DNA of 64,000 nt from Bradyrhizobium acaciae (GCF_020889785.1 NZ_JACMYK010000015.1:1-64000); one strand, 5' to 3'; numbered from the stretch's first letter, positions 17,712 through 27,473 are shown. The notes: a model not told the origin generated them from the letters alone. Program-made: numbers and translations.

Positions 17712-19061
17712 ATGAGGGGGAGAGTGCGGGTAAAGCGCGCCGGGAAGGAGCGCGTTTCCCGCGGCAAGAAGGTGGCCTTGAAGAGCTGCACGCTCGATCC
17801 CTCGCTGGACGAACTCCTGGCGTTTGAGCGGCTGCTTTCTGATCTCTCCGCCCGCTTCGCGAATGTTAGTGCTGACCAGGTTGTCGCCGAAATCGAAAGC
17901 GCACTGAGGCAACTCTTCAAGTTTCTGGGCTTTGCTCGCGGTACCTTTGGGGAGTTCAGCGACGGAGGCGATCTTTCTATTCTGTGCTCGGCAGCAGCCG
18001 AGGGTTTAGAACCGGTTCCGCGCGGCCCGGTCACGGGTTTCAGAAAATGGGCTGAAAGGGAGCTATACTCGGGACATACCATCACATTCCGCTCTTGGGA
18101 GGACTATCCTGCGGAGGTACGTGCAGCCGTTGACGAACACTACCGCCAACGCGGCATCGTCCCGCAGCTTCTGATTCCGCTGGCCGTGGGTGGCAACATC
18201 GTTGCGATGATCGCTTTTGTTGCGTTCCAATCCAGTCGGGAATGGCCGGACGAGTTTGTCGCGCGGATAAAAGTCATTGGCGAGGTGATGGCCCAAGCCC
18301 TGGTTCGTAGGCGCTCAGAGGCCGCGCTTCGGGCGACGCAGTCCGAGCTTGCACGAGTTAGAGGCCTCACCGCAGTGGGACAGATGGCGGCCTCGATCGC
18401 GCACGAAATCAATCAGCCGCTCGCGGCAATCGTAACTAACGGCAATGCGGGCCTGCGCTGGCTCTCGAATCCACGGGCGGATCATCTCGAACAAGTGCGC
18501 GCCGCGCTCGAGCGCGTCGTCAGGGAGGGCAATCGGGCGAGTCAAATCATCAACGGCATCCGGGCGATGTTCCAGAGCGATACCAGGGAAAAGGCACCGC
18601 TGGACGTCAACCAATTGATCCGCGAAGTGCTTGCGATACTGGATTCCGAGTTGCGTAGCGATCAGGTTCTGGTCCAGACCGAGCTGATGCCGGACCCGTT
18701 ACCGGTGTTCGCGGATCGGGTGCAACTCCAGCAGGTTGTCGCCAATTTGATTGCAAATGCGATTGAGGCCATGAGCACGGTCAACGGTCGTGCGCGGACA
18801 CTGCGAGTAGGATCGGCGATCGGCCAGCCTGATAGCATCTTGATCAGCGTAGAGGACTCCGGACCAGGAATTGATCAAGAAAACCTCGGCCGTATCTTCC
18901 ACCCGTTCTTTACAACGAAGCCCCAGGGCATGGGAATGGGGCTCGCGATCTGCCGGTCGATCGTCGAATCTCATCATGGAAGCCTCTCGGCGTCGCCGGG
19001 ACATCCACACGGTGCGGTTTTTCGCGTTGTTCTGCCGAGCGGGAGGGTGGACGGCGCATGA
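17712..19061 (+). CDS. GAF-domain sensor histidine kinase
   Basis: A 449-residue cytosolic kinase. After a basic N-terminus comes a GAF domain (about 45-220), then the phosphoacceptor region GQMAASIAHEINQPLAAIVT, and a HATPase domain with NLIANAIEAM, VEDSGPGI and GMGMGLAICRSI. It resembles the NodV/TodS-like hybrid-free kinases that partner FixJ-like regulators. GGAGG lies 6 bases before the ATG at 17712; the frame is open to 17649. The stop overlaps the response-regulator start by four bases, so the two form a two-component pair. The ligand is unknown. Confidence 0.88.
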   Translation: MRGRVRVKRAGKERVSRGKKVALKSCTLDPSLDELLAFERLLSDLSARFANVSADQVVAEIESALRQLFKFLGFARGTFGEFSDGGDLSILCSAAAEGLEPVPRGPVTGFRKWAERELYSGHTITFRSWEDYPAEVRAAVDEHYRQRGIVPQLLIPLAVGGNIVAMIAFVAFQSSREWPDEFVARIKVIGEVMAQALVRRRSEAALRATQSELARVRGLTAVGQMAASIAHEINQPLAAIVTNGNAGLRWLSNPRADHLEQVRAALERVVREGNRASQIINGIRAMFQSDTREKAPLDVNQLIREVLAILDSELRSDQVLVQTELMPDPLPVFADRVQLQQVVANLIANAIEAMSTVNGRARTLRVGSAIGQPDSILISVEDSGPGIDQENLGRIFHPFFTTKPQGMGMGLAICRSIVESHHGSLSASPGHPHGAVFRVVLPSGRVDGA

Positions 19062-19696
19062 AGCAAGACGATCTCAACAGCCGGTCGGTCGTTTTTGTCA
19101 TCGACGACGACAACGCCATGCGCGAGGGGCTCAGCAGCCTGTTTCAATCGGTCGGATTACAGGTCGAACTGTTCGCTTCCGCCCCGGAGTTCCTTGCACG
19201 CGAACGTCCTGACGTCGCCAGTTGCCTGGTGCTTGATGTCCGGCTGCCCGGCCCGAGTGGCCTGGATTTTCAGGCGGAATTGGCCAAGGCGAACATTCGC
19301 ATTCCAATCGTCTTCATGACCGGTCACGGCGACATACCGATGACTGTGCAGGCCATGAAAGCCGGCGCGGTCGAGTTTTTGCCCAAACCATTTCGCGACC
19401 AGGACATGCTGGACGCGGTCCGGGCCGGCCTTGAGCAGGACCGACGCCGACGCAAGGACGCGAGCGATGCCTCCAGATTGAAGTTGAGTTTCGATACCCT
19501 GACTCCGCGCGAGCAGCAGATCATGGGCTTCGTGGCCTCCGGTCTGATGAGCAAGCAGATCGCCGACGAGATTGGAGTCAGCGAAGTCACGGTGAAAGTC
19601 CGCCGCGGCAGCATTATGCGCAAGATGGGCGCACGATCGCTCGCCGAGTTAGTGCTGATGGCAGAGGCATTGGGCGTTCGTCGCAAGCCGAAATAA
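19058..19696 (+). CDS. FixJ/NodW-type response regulator
   Basis: A 212-residue regulator: receiver domain (VVFVIDDDNAMREGLSSLFQ; phospho-Asp in CLVLDVRLPGPSG; Lys in FLPKPF) and a LuxR-type HTH (TPREQQIMGFVASGLMSKQI then VSEVTVKVRRGSIMRKM). This order and the wording of both domains are those of FixJ/NodW. It overlaps the kinase gene by ATGA and is its presumed partner. Two FixK-type boxes occur within 4 kb, but nothing links it directly to oxygen control. Confidence 0.9.
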   Translation: MKQDDLNSRSVVFVIDDDNAMREGLSSLFQSVGLQVELFASAPEFLARERPDVASCLVLDVRLPGPSGLDFQAELAKANIRIPIVFMTGHGDIPMTVQAMKAGAVEFLPKPFRDQDMLDAVRAGLEQDRRRRKDASDASRLKLSFDTLTPREQQIMGFVASGLMSKQIADEIGVSEVTVKVRRGSIMRKMGARSLAELVLMAEALGVRRKPK

Positions 19697-19812
19697 TCTC
19701 CAATATACCTATGTATATCCCATCAGCCTTGGTTCCTCGCGCTTCCCAATGCACAGTGGCGCGATAGGCCTCGGAGCACCATGCCTGTCATCCCCAGCAA
19801 GGACGCCGGAAG

Positions 19813-20190
19813 TTGAAGGTTCCGTTGATTTCCATTGTTGACGATGACGAACCTAATCGAGAGGCAACGGAGGCCCTTGTTCTGTCGCTTGGGTACACCG
19901 TCGCTACCTTCGCTTCTGCCGAGGAGTATCTGCAGTCCGATTGCGCGGAGAGCTCATCGTGCCTGATCACCGATCTGCACATGCCGGGTATGAGCGGAGC
20001 CGACCTGCAGGATCGGTTGATTGCCGACGGCCACCATACGCCGATCATTTTTGTGACCGCGTTTTACGAAGACACAACTCGCGCGCGTGTGCTAGGAGCT
20101 GGAGCGTTCGGATTCCTGAGCAAGCCGTTCAGCGCCGAGTGCCTGATTCTATGCCTGGACAAGGCACTGAAGAGCCCCGGGGTTCGCTGA
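19813..20190 (+). CDS. Single-domain response regulator (CheY-like)
   Basis: A 125-residue receiver with no output domain: ISIVDDDEPNREATEALVLS, phospho-Asp in CLITDLHMPGMSG, and FLSKPF near the C-terminus. Such stand-alone receivers often sit beside NodV/NodW-like pairs in rhizobia and may act as phosphate sinks or adaptors. The start is TTG at 19813 after GGAAG; no better ATG is in frame. It follows the FixJ-like gene after 116 bp in the same direction. Confidence 0.82.
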   Translation: MKVPLISIVDDDEPNREATEALVLSLGYTVATFASAEEYLQSDCAESSSCLITDLHMPGMSGADLQDRLIADGHHTPIIFVTAFYEDTTRARVLGAGAFGFLSKPFSAECLILCLDKALKSPGVR

Positions 20191-20287
20191 ACACCAGCCC
20201 AGCACTGCTTCTGCGGCATCTTCTCAAAACAAGCCATGTCACGTCACCGCTCCTCAGGCCGTATGTTCGCCCGCGAAAATATCGACG

Positions 20288-20303
20288 CTATACCGACGTA
20301 TAG
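20288..20303. promoter_or_regulatory. Palindrome CTATAC-CGAC-GTATAG
   Basis: A perfect 6-bp inverted repeat with 4-bp spacer in the intergenic gap after the response regulators and before the 55-residue gene. Size and symmetry suit a LuxR-type dimer site. No second copy was found, so it is only a candidate operator. Confidence 0.4.
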
Positions 20304-20412
20304 GCTTCTTTACGTTTTCAACGCCGATCATTACCCACGTACACTGGATCGCATGGCGCGACAATTCTAGCCTCCTCGTCAAGAAAAGTGACAACTCGAC
20401 GGAGAGCGCGAC

Positions 20413-20580
20413 ATGGCCACGAACGACATGGCCACGAACACCGCGACCTCTCGGAACGAGTTGGCTAGCAGCGCGGCGAAGCTTTTGCGCCGGGCTCGGC
20501 AAATTTCAGAGTGGGCATTGTTCGACCGCGTTGCGGATGCCCAGAGGCTCGCGATGCAGCGATTGTTCGAAGACGTTTAG
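20413..20580 (+). CDS. Small hypothetical protein (55 aa)
   Basis: A short frame (MATNDMATNTATSRNELASS...) with GGAGAGCG upstream. It is Ala/Arg-rich and helical (AAKLLRRARQISEWALFDRV), with no membrane segment and no recognised family. It ends 18 bp before the glycine-rich secreted protein and could be co-transcribed with it. ATGGCCACGAACGACATGG carries a small internal duplication (ATGGCCACGAAC twice). Confidence 0.5.
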   Translation: MATNDMATNTATSRNELASSAAKLLRRARQISEWALFDRVADAQRLAMQRLFEDV

Positions 20581-20598
20581 CTCGGGAAGGGCACTATC

Positions 20599-20880
20599 AT
20601 GTCTCATCGAAGCATCCTACTTGCGGCCGTTATAATCGGCGTTGCATCTATCGTGACTGTTTCATCCGACGCATTTGCGCGTCCCGGACGTGGGTTTGGC
20701 GGGGTCGGCGGCCCCGGAGTGGGAGTCGGTCGTCCTGGCGTTGGAGTCGGTCGTCCCGGCGTTGGCTATCGTTATCCGGTAGCTCGTGGTGCCGCGGTCG
20801 TCGGCGTCGGAGCTGCCGCTGCCGGCGCATATTACGCCAGACCCAGATGTGGATATTACCCTTATCCACCGTGCTACTAG
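20599..20880 (+). CDS. Glycine-rich secreted repeat protein
   Basis: A 93-residue protein: signal peptide to about residue 27 (SSDAFA), then repeats of GVGVGRPGVG and tyrosine-rich GYRYPVARGA, ending in ARPRCGYYPYPPCY. Low-complexity Gly/Pro/Tyr proteins like this are frequent in rhizobial envelopes; function is unknown. GGGAAGGGC lies before the ATG. The mature part is strongly cationic. Confidence 0.7.
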   Translation: MSHRSILLAAVIIGVASIVTVSSDAFARPGRGFGGVGGPGVGVGRPGVGVGRPGVGYRYPVARGAAVVGVGAAAAGAYYARPRCGYYPYPPCY

Positions 20881-20974
20881 CTCGAATCGAAGTTTGCGAG
20901 CTGCGTCCGATCGAAGGACCTGAACGCTTTCGTCAGTGTGATGTCCTTTCATTCAGATCAGCCGTTGGTGGGTC

Positions 20975-20988
20975 TTGATTTAGATCAA
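20975..20988 (+). promoter_or_regulatory. FNR/FixK-type box upstream of the RND operon
   Basis: TTGATTTAGATCAA is a perfect TTGAT-N4-ATCAA palindrome, 70 bp before the start of the first adaptor gene. Placed at -40.5 it would give a transcript start near 21022, a normal leader length. This suggests the efflux operon is switched on at low oxygen by a FixK/FNR-type protein encoded elsewhere. Confidence 0.7.
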
Positions 20989-21058
20989 TCGTCGCTCTCG
21001 CCGCCAGAATAGTCTGTCTGCCCTTGGTGGCGCGATCCCGGCAACTGAGTGAATTGCC

Positions 21059-22174
21059 ATGATTCATCGCGTTCGATGTGACTCAGGTTCTGGCCTCTCC
21101 TTCGGCTTCCGAACTGCTTGTTTGTTGACCCTCGCCGCCTGGCTGGCCGGCTGCAACGATCAGAGCGATGGTTGGGTTAAGCCTCGGACGCTGGTCCGCA
21201 CGGAAACGGTAAGCCTTCAGGATCGCCAGGGGTCGACCACGCTGACGGGCGATGTTCAGGCCCGAATCCGCGCTGAACTTTCCTTCCGAGTCAGCGGCCG
21301 GGTGATCGAGCGGCTGGTGGATGTTGGAGCGCACGTGAACGCCGGCGATGTATTGGCGCGCCTCGATCCGACAGAGCAGCAGGCCGATCTCGATGCCGCG
21401 ATCGCCAAGGTGACCGGCGCCGAGACCGAGGTCCGCGTCACGGCCGCTACCTTCACTCGACAAAAAACCCTTATCGCGCAGGGCTTCACCACGCGATCGT
21501 CGTATGAGCAGGCGCAGGAGGCGTTGCGCACGGCGGAGGCATCGCTCGATGCCGCTAAGGCCGAGGTTGGCACTGCGAAAGACAATCTGAGCTTTACCGA
21601 GCTACGCGCCAAGGCCAATGGCGTGATCACGGCACGCAATATCGAGGTCGGTCAGGTCGCGCAGGCGGCGCAATCGGCATTCACGCTGGCGGAGGACGGC
21701 CCCCGGGACGCCGTGTTCGATGTGTATGAGTCGATTTTCTTCGAGCAACCGGAGAGCAGTGCCATCACTTTGACGCTGGTGTCGAATCCGGCCGTCAAGG
21801 CGCAGGGGCATGCCCGCGAGGTCTCCCCGACCATCGATCCGAAGACGGCGACGGTGCGAGTCAAGATCGCGATCGACAATCCGCCAGCAGCGATGACGCT
21901 GGGAAGCGCGGTCACCGGGACGGTGCGTTGGAAGCCAAAGAATCGGATCGTTCTGCCCTGGAGCGCGCTGACGGCCGACGGCACTGCACCTGCGGTCTGG
22001 GTCGTCGACCCGGCCAACAAGACGGTGTTCCTGAAGCCGATTGTCGTCGATAACTACGAAACCGGAACCATTGTCATCAGGAGCGGGCTGCAGCCGGGTG
22101 ATCGCGTCGTCACCGATGGCAGCAAATTGCTCAGCCCGGGACAAACCGTCACGTTCGACGGGGAGAGCTCATGA
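21059..22174 (+). CDS. RND efflux periplasmic adaptor (lipoprotein), first copy
   Basis: A 371-residue membrane-fusion protein. A lipobox (LAAWLAGC) gives a lipid anchor. The biotinyl-lipoyl halves (LSFRVSGRVIERLVDVGAHV and GVITARNIEVGQVAQ) flank a coiled-coil hairpin; a beta-barrel domain follows (DPKTATVRVKIAIDNPPAAM). It bridges an inner-membrane RND pump and an outer-membrane channel. It overlaps the next adaptor gene by four bases. Two adaptors in a row is less common and suggests a heteromeric adaptor ring, as in MdtABC-like variants. Confidence 0.88.
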   Translation: MIHRVRCDSGSGLSFGFRTACLLTLAAWLAGCNDQSDGWVKPRTLVRTETVSLQDRQGSTTLTGDVQARIRAELSFRVSGRVIERLVDVGAHVNAGDVLARLDPTEQQADLDAAIAKVTGAETEVRVTAATFTRQKTLIAQGFTTRSSYEQAQEALRTAEASLDAAKAEVGTAKDNLSFTELRAKANGVITARNIEVGQVAQAAQSAFTLAEDGPRDAVFDVYESIFFEQPESSAITLTLVSNPAVKAQGHAREVSPTIDPKTATVRVKIAIDNPPAAMTLGSAVTGTVRWKPKNRIVLPWSALTADGTAPAVWVVDPANKTVFLKPIVVDNYETGTIVIRSGLQPGDRVVTDGSKLLSPGQTVTFDGESS

Positions 22175-23247
22175 TGAAACACGGAATTCGTATCAGTGCG
22201 ATGCTCTGCATCTGCTTTGCGGCGGCCGGATGTGAGGACCAGGCGGTCGCACCTCTACCGGTGCGGCCGGTATTGTCGACAGTCCTAAAGCCGGGCCTGA
22301 CGGAAAGCAGTGTCGTCGTCGGTACCGTGGAGCCGCAGTTCAAAACCGATCTGAGCTTCCGCGTGCAGGGACGGCTGATTGCGCGCCCGGTCTACATCGG
22401 CGACACGATCGAGAAGGCACAGACCGTAGCAGCGATCGACCCGACCTCGCTTGAACTCGCGGTGCGCTCGGCGATTGCGGACGTGTCGAGCAGTCAGGCC
22501 AAATTGACCAACGCCAGCGGCTTCGAGGAACGCCAACGTACTCTGCTCAAGACTGAGGTCATCAGCCAGGCAGATATGGAAAGCGCTGAGCAATCCACCG
22601 CCTCGGCGCAGGCGACCTTGGTTCGCGCTCAAGCCGATCTAACCAAGGCGCGCGAGCAGCTCGGCTACGCCCAATTGAAGGCAGAATTCGCCGGCGTCGT
22701 CACCGCGGTTGGTGCCGAGGTCGGCCAGGTCGTGTCATCCGGTCAAACCGTCGTGACGGTCGCGCGCCCCGAGATCCGTGAAGCCGTCATCGATGTCGCC
22801 GACGACGTGGCCAGCACGTTGCGGATCGGCCAGCCTTTCACGGTCAGCCTCCAGCTCGACCCCGCGATCCAGGCCGAAGGCCGGATCCGCGAGATCGCAC
22901 CACAGGCCGACGCCGTGACGCGCACGCGCCGCGTCCGCATTACGCTCGACAATCCTCCCACGACATTCCGGCTGGGGACGACGGTGATGACACCCGTTAC
23001 CAGCAGCCATCCGACGCTCCGACTGCCGGTGTCAGCCATTCTCGTCAAAGACGGCAAAACGCTGGTCTGGCTGGTCGATCCGTCCAAATACACGGTGGCA
23101 TTGCGCGAGGTCACCAGTTCGGCTGACGACGGCAGCGGCGCACGCATCGTCGCCGGCATCGAGGAAGGTTCGCGCGTGGTGACTGCGGGCGTGCATAGCC
23201 TTGTAGATGGCCAGAAGGTCCGCATCGATCAGGAAGCCAAGCCGTGA
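22171..23247 (+). CDS. RND efflux periplasmic adaptor (lipoprotein), second copy
   Basis: A 358-residue adaptor with lipobox AAAGC near residue 17. It has the same order as the preceding gene: LSFRVQGRLIARPVYIGDTI, a coiled-coil hairpin (EERQRTLLKTEVISQADMES), GVVTAVGAEVGQVVSSGQTV, then barrel and membrane-proximal domains. It shares the overall plan with the first adaptor but clearly differs in sequence, so this is an old duplication. It overlaps the pump gene by four bases, so all three genes form one unit. Confidence 0.88.
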   Translation: MMKHGIRISAMLCICFAAAGCEDQAVAPLPVRPVLSTVLKPGLTESSVVVGTVEPQFKTDLSFRVQGRLIARPVYIGDTIEKAQTVAAIDPTSLELAVRSAIADVSSSQAKLTNASGFEERQRTLLKTEVISQADMESAEQSTASAQATLVRAQADLTKAREQLGYAQLKAEFAGVVTAVGAEVGQVVSSGQTVVTVARPEIREAVIDVADDVASTLRIGQPFTVSLQLDPAIQAEGRIREIAPQADAVTRTRRVRITLDNPPTTFRLGTTVMTPVTSSHPTLRLPVSAILVKDGKTLVWLVDPSKYTVALREVTSSADDGSGARIVAGIEEGSRVVTAGVHSLVDGQKVRIDQEAKP

Positions 23248-26200
23248 AGAAGTCATTCAACCTGTCCGATTGGGCGCTCGAGCACCGTTCGCTGGTCTGG
23301 TATTTCATGATCGCGTTCATGGCTGCCGGACTGTTTTCCTACATGCAATTGGGGCGCGAGGAAGATCCCGCGTTCACCATCAAGACCATGTTGGTTCAGG
23401 CGCAATGGCCCGGCGCGTCCGCCGATGAGATGACGCGTCAGGTCACCGAGCGGATCGAGAAGAAGCTCGAGGAGCTGGAATCGCTCGACTATACAAAGAG
23501 TCTGACCGTCGCTGGACAAACAACCGTTTACGTCAATCTTCGCAACGACACCAAGGCGCGGGACGTGGTTCCGACCTGGGTGCGTGTGCGCAACATGATC
23601 AACGATATCAAAGGCGACTTTCCAGAAGGCGTCATTGGGCCAACGTTCAACGACAGGTTCGGCGACGTATTCGGTAACATTTACGCGTTCACAAGCGACG
23701 GGCTGAGCCAGCGCCAACTACGCGACCGGGTCGAGTATGTCCGCTCCAAGGTTCTGACCGTGCCGAATGTCGGCCGGGTAGATATCATCGGCGCGCAGGA
23801 TGAAGTCATCTATCTCGAATTCTCCACTCGCAAGATCGCTGCACTGGGGCTCGATGAGCGCGCGATCCTGACCTCGTTGCAAGAGCAAAATGCAATCGCG
23901 CCCTCGGGCGTTCTGCAGGCGGGGCCGGAGCGGATCAGCGCGCGCGTCAGTGGACACTTCACGTCCGAGGCCAGCCTGAAGGCGGTCAATCTGCGGGTCA
24001 ATGACCGGTATTTTCCGCTCACCGATGTGGCCACGATCACGCGCGGCTATGCCGACCCCCCGTCCAACCTGTTTCGCTTCAACGGAGAGCCGGCGATCGG
24101 GCTCGCGATCGGCATGAAGGCCGGCGCCAACCTGTTGGAATTCGGCGTCGCGTTGAAAAAGGAAATGACCAGGGTCGTGGCCGATCTACCGATCGGGGTC
24201 GGTGTGCATCTGGTGTCGGATCAACCGGTGATCGTGGATCACGCGGTGTCCGGCTTCACCAAGGCGCTATTTGAAGCCGTCGTCATCGTGCTCGCCATCA
24301 GCTTCCTCAGCCTGGGGATGCGGGCGGGCCTGGTGGTTGCGATCTCGATTCCGCTGGTGCTCGCCATTACTTTCCTGGTCATGGCGTCCGCCGGCATCTC
24401 GCTGCAGCGCATCTCGCTCGGCGCGCTGATCATCGCGCTCGGCCTGCTGGTGGACGACGCGATGATCGCGGTCGAGATGATGGTGGCGCGTCTGGAGGTT
24501 GGAGATACGCTGAAGAAGGCGGCGACCCATGTCTACACCTCGACCGCGTTTCCGATGCTGACCGGAACGCTGGTCACGGTCGCTGGCTTCATTCCGATCG
24601 GGCTGAACAACAGCAATGCAGGCGAGTTCACCTTCACGCTGTTCGTCGTCATCGCGGTGTCCCTCGTCGTGTCGTGGATCGTCGCGGTGCTGTTCACGCC
24701 GTTGCTCGGCGTCACCATCCTGCCGGATACGATGACGAGCAACCATGGGCACAAGGGCCGGTTGGAACTTGGCTTCTCCCGTCTCCTCGCCTTCTGCATG
24801 CGCTGGCGCTGGGCGACCATCGCGGTCACGCTTGCGGTGTTCGGATTGTCGCTCGCCGGCATGGGCTTCGTGCAGCAGCAGTTTTTTCCGGCGTCCGATC
24901 GGGACGAACTGATTGTCGATTTTAGCCTGCCGCAGAACAGTTCGATCGCCGAAACCGATGCGCAGATAGCTCGCTTCGAGCAGGAGGCGCTCAAGGGCAA
25001 TCCTGGAGTCGATCATTGGTCGAGTTATGTGGGGCGAGGCGCGCCGCGCTTCGTGCTGTCCTTCGACGTGCAGCCGGCCGACCTGTCATTTGGCGAGATC
25101 GTCATCGTCACCAAGAGTCTGGAGGCGCGGGATCGCGTCAAGGCTGAGCTGCAGACCTATCTGAAGAAGACGTTTCCGGGTACGGACGCCTTCGTGAAGC
25201 TGCTCGAGATCGGGCCGCCTGTCGGTCGGCCGGTGCAGTTCCGTATGAGCGGCCCCGACATCGCCGGGGTGCGGGAGTATTCCCGGCAACTGGCAGGCAT
25301 CCTGCGCAGCAATCCGCATCTCGGCGACGTGGTGTTCGACTGGGCAGAGCCTTCGCGCGTCGTCAAGGTCGATGTTCTGCAGGACAAGGCGCGGCAGCTC
25401 GGCGTGACCTCCGAGGACATCGCGACGGCGCTGAACGGCGTTCTGGACGGCACCACAGTGACCCAGGTGCGCGACGATATCTACCTGATCAAGGTGCTCG
25501 GGAGAGCCAAAGCCGCCGAACGCCGTTCGATTGAAACGCTACGGGATCTGCAACTAACCGGCACCAGTGGTCAGGCCGTGCCACTCGCCGCCGTGGCCAC
25601 GCTGCGCTACGAAATTGAGCAGCCGACGATCTGGCGGCGCTCACGCCTGCCGACCATCACGCTGAAGGCTGGCATTCTGGATTCAGTGCAGGCGGCCACC
25701 ATCGTCGATCAGCTCAAACCGCAACTGGCGGCATTCACCGCAAAATTGCCAGCCGGCTATTCGATGGCAACCGGTGGCAGCGTTGAGGAGAGCATCAAGA
25801 GTCAGGCGCCGATCGTCGCCGTGGTGCCGCTGATGCTGTTCATCATGGCGACGATTTTGATGCTGCAGCTGCAGAGCTTCCAGCAGCTGTTCCTAGTGTC
25901 TGCGGTTGCGCCGCTGGCCTTGATCGGCGTCGTGGCTGCGCTGCTGCCGAGCCGGGCGCCGCTCGGCTTCGTCGCCATTCTCGGCGTGCTGGCGCTGATC
26001 GGCATCCTGATCCGCAACTCCGTGATCCTGATCGTGCAGATCGAGCAGTTGCGCGACGAAGGGCGGCACGCATGGGACGCCGTCGTGGAAGCGACCGAGC
26101 ACCGGATGCGGCCGATCATGCTGACGGCCTTGGCGGCCAGCCTCGCGCTGATCCCGATTGCGAGCGAGATCTTCTGGGGGCCGATGGCGTATGCGATGAT

Positions 26201-26336
26201 GGGCGGCATCATCGTCGGCACGGTGCTGACACTTTTGTTCCTGCCGGCGCTGTACGTCGCCTGGTTCCGCATCAAGGCGCCCGCCGATCCGCGCACGCAA
26301 TCTGCAGAACCGAAGGCTGAACGAGAAGTTGCATGA
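23244..26336 (+). CDS. RND-family inner-membrane efflux transporter
   Basis: A 1030-residue AcrB/CzcA-superfamily pump with twelve membrane helices and two large periplasmic loops. The proton-relay aspartates are in LGLLVDDAMIAVEMM (helix 4). The N-terminus SDWALEHRSLVWYFMIAFMA and LGREEDPAFTIKTMLV place it in the group of HAE1-like pumps common in alphaproteobacteria, exporting small organic compounds rather than metals; the substrate is unknown. No outer-membrane channel gene follows, so a shared TolC-type channel is presumed. Confidence 0.92.
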   Translation: MKKSFNLSDWALEHRSLVWYFMIAFMAAGLFSYMQLGREEDPAFTIKTMLVQAQWPGASADEMTRQVTERIEKKLEELESLDYTKSLTVAGQTTVYVNLRNDTKARDVVPTWVRVRNMINDIKGDFPEGVIGPTFNDRFGDVFGNIYAFTSDGLSQRQLRDRVEYVRSKVLTVPNVGRVDIIGAQDEVIYLEFSTRKIAALGLDERAILTSLQEQNAIAPSGVLQAGPERISARVSGHFTSEASLKAVNLRVNDRYFPLTDVATITRGYADPPSNLFRFNGEPAIGLAIGMKAGANLLEFGVALKKEMTRVVADLPIGVGVHLVSDQPVIVDHAVSGFTKALFEAVVIVLAISFLSLGMRAGLVVAISIPLVLAITFLVMASAGISLQRISLGALIIALGLLVDDAMIAVEMMVARLEVGDTLKKAATHVYTSTAFPMLTGTLVTVAGFIPIGLNNSNAGEFTFTLFVVIAVSLVVSWIVAVLFTPLLGVTILPDTMTSNHGHKGRLELGFSRLLAFCMRWRWATIAVTLAVFGLSLAGMGFVQQQFFPASDRDELIVDFSLPQNSSIAETDAQIARFEQEALKGNPGVDHWSSYVGRGAPRFVLSFDVQPADLSFGEIVIVTKSLEARDRVKAELQTYLKKTFPGTDAFVKLLEIGPPVGRPVQFRMSGPDIAGVREYSRQLAGILRSNPHLGDVVFDWAEPSRVVKVDVLQDKARQLGVTSEDIATALNGVLDGTTVTQVRDDIYLIKVLGRAKAAERRSIETLRDLQLTGTSGQAVPLAAVATLRYEIEQPTIWRRSRLPTITLKAGILDSVQAATIVDQLKPQLAAFTAKLPAGYSMATGGSVEESIKSQAPIVAVVPLMLFIMATILMLQLQSFQQLFLVSAVAPLALIGVVAALLPSRAPLGFVAILGVLALIGILIRNSVILIVQIEQLRDEGRHAWDAVVEATEHRMRPIMLTALAASLALIPIASEIFWGPMAYAMMGGIIVGTVLTLLFLPALYVAWFRIKAPADPRTQSAEPKAEREVA

Positions 26337-26575
26337 TATCCAACGCCGGTACTTCAAGGGCGGCGCCTGAACAAACGCATCCACGCCGCAACACTGTTAT
26401 TTGAGGCTGAATAAGATCAGCTATTTGAAATTGGGTCCAGACGAGCACATGTCAGGTATTGGCCCCAAGCAGCGGTTGGGACATGCTCGTCATTGCCCTG
26501 CTGTCTGGAGTCGAGCAGATATGGACGTACTGATCCGTGCGGCAATCCAGTTGTGGGCACGCGCCTAGCCGAAGG

Positions 26576-27291
26576 TCAATGCTCACGGCTCGCGCTTTCC
26601 AGCGCCTTGAGCAGGTCGTCGATTTCCATGCGCTTGCGGAAATCGGGATCGACGAAGCGAGCCTTCACCAGCCCATCGCGCCCGATGACGAAGACCGCTG
26701 GGATCGGCAGCATCCAGCCGTCGTTGCCGTGAAACCGCGCCATATCCTGATAGGACAGCAGTCCCTGGATCTCCGTATCCAGCCAGATCGCCAGATTGAG
26801 GGAAAGCGCATAACCGTTGTCGAGATCGGTTAATACTGGGAAGGGCGCCGCGGACTCGGCCTTGAACTGCTCAGTATATTCCTGCGTCTCCGGCATGATG
26901 GCAACGATCTGCGCGCCCAGCGCCTCGATACGATCCTGCGCCTGGATCACTGCTCGGACGTTCAGCCGGCAATAGGGGCACCAATGACCTCGAAAGAACA
27001 TGATCGCTACGGGGCCGTGCGCGATCAGCGAATCCAGCGTAACCAGGCGTCCTTTCTCGTCGGGCAACACGAAGGCCGGCATCACCTCGCCGGGCGAGGC
27101 GCGTTCTCTCCGCCACCATTCTCGGCTAGTCGCGCGACGAGACGGTCGACCGCCTCGCCATAGGCGGGAAAGATCTCGCGGCCGGCTTTCGCATAAGCCC
27201 GAAGCTGCTCATTCAGCGTCCCTTCCATGTCACGACAGCGCTGGAAGGCGAGCTTGAGCCGTTCTGCGTCGGCTGGGGAAAGGGATGTCAT
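26576..27291 (-). pseudogene. Peroxiredoxin-like (AhpC/TSA) gene split by a one-base frameshift
   Basis: The first frame (27291 to 27082) gives MTSLSPADAERLKLAFQRCR to GGGENAPRPAR then stops; the second (from 27085) gives MPAFVLPDEKGRLVTLDSLI and the redox motif FFRGHWCPYCRLNVRA. Together they match one ~235-residue peroxiredoxin-like protein in which the middle reads GENAPRPGE-MPAFVLPD. Restoring one G in the GGCGAGG run near 27085 joins the frames. It is either a recent pseudogene or a base-calling error. It is divergent from the DUF302 gene. Confidence 0.8.
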
Positions 27292-27430
27292 TTTCCGCTC
27301 CGGCAAGAGTGAGGTCTATTATTCGGCATTTCGTTCGCCTCGCAAGGGGCGCCCGTCATCGAATGGCCGATCCCCGTCAAACGGAAATGCCGATCCTCAA
27401 TAGGTTCAATAGCCGCCGCCTATCGCACCG

Positions 27431-27473
27431 CGATAGCGCGCAGCTATCGGCTCCAGAGTCAGACGGTATTTCA
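27431..27473 (+). promoter_or_regulatory. Palindrome plus downstream box, copy 1
   Basis: CGATAGC-N5-GCTATCG (27431-27449) is followed, with 11 bases between, by AGACGGTATTTCA (27461-27473). The same pair occurs at 29472-29513, before the cupin gene. It lies about 60 bp before the DUF302 gene and in the divergent gap with the peroxiredoxin gene. It probably marks a shared redox regulon. Confidence 0.6.

Noticed and set aside
17393..18085. 230-codon minus-strand frame over the start of the GAF kinase
   Set aside because: Overlaps the well-supported kinase on the other strand; Ser/Arg-rich shadow without a domain.
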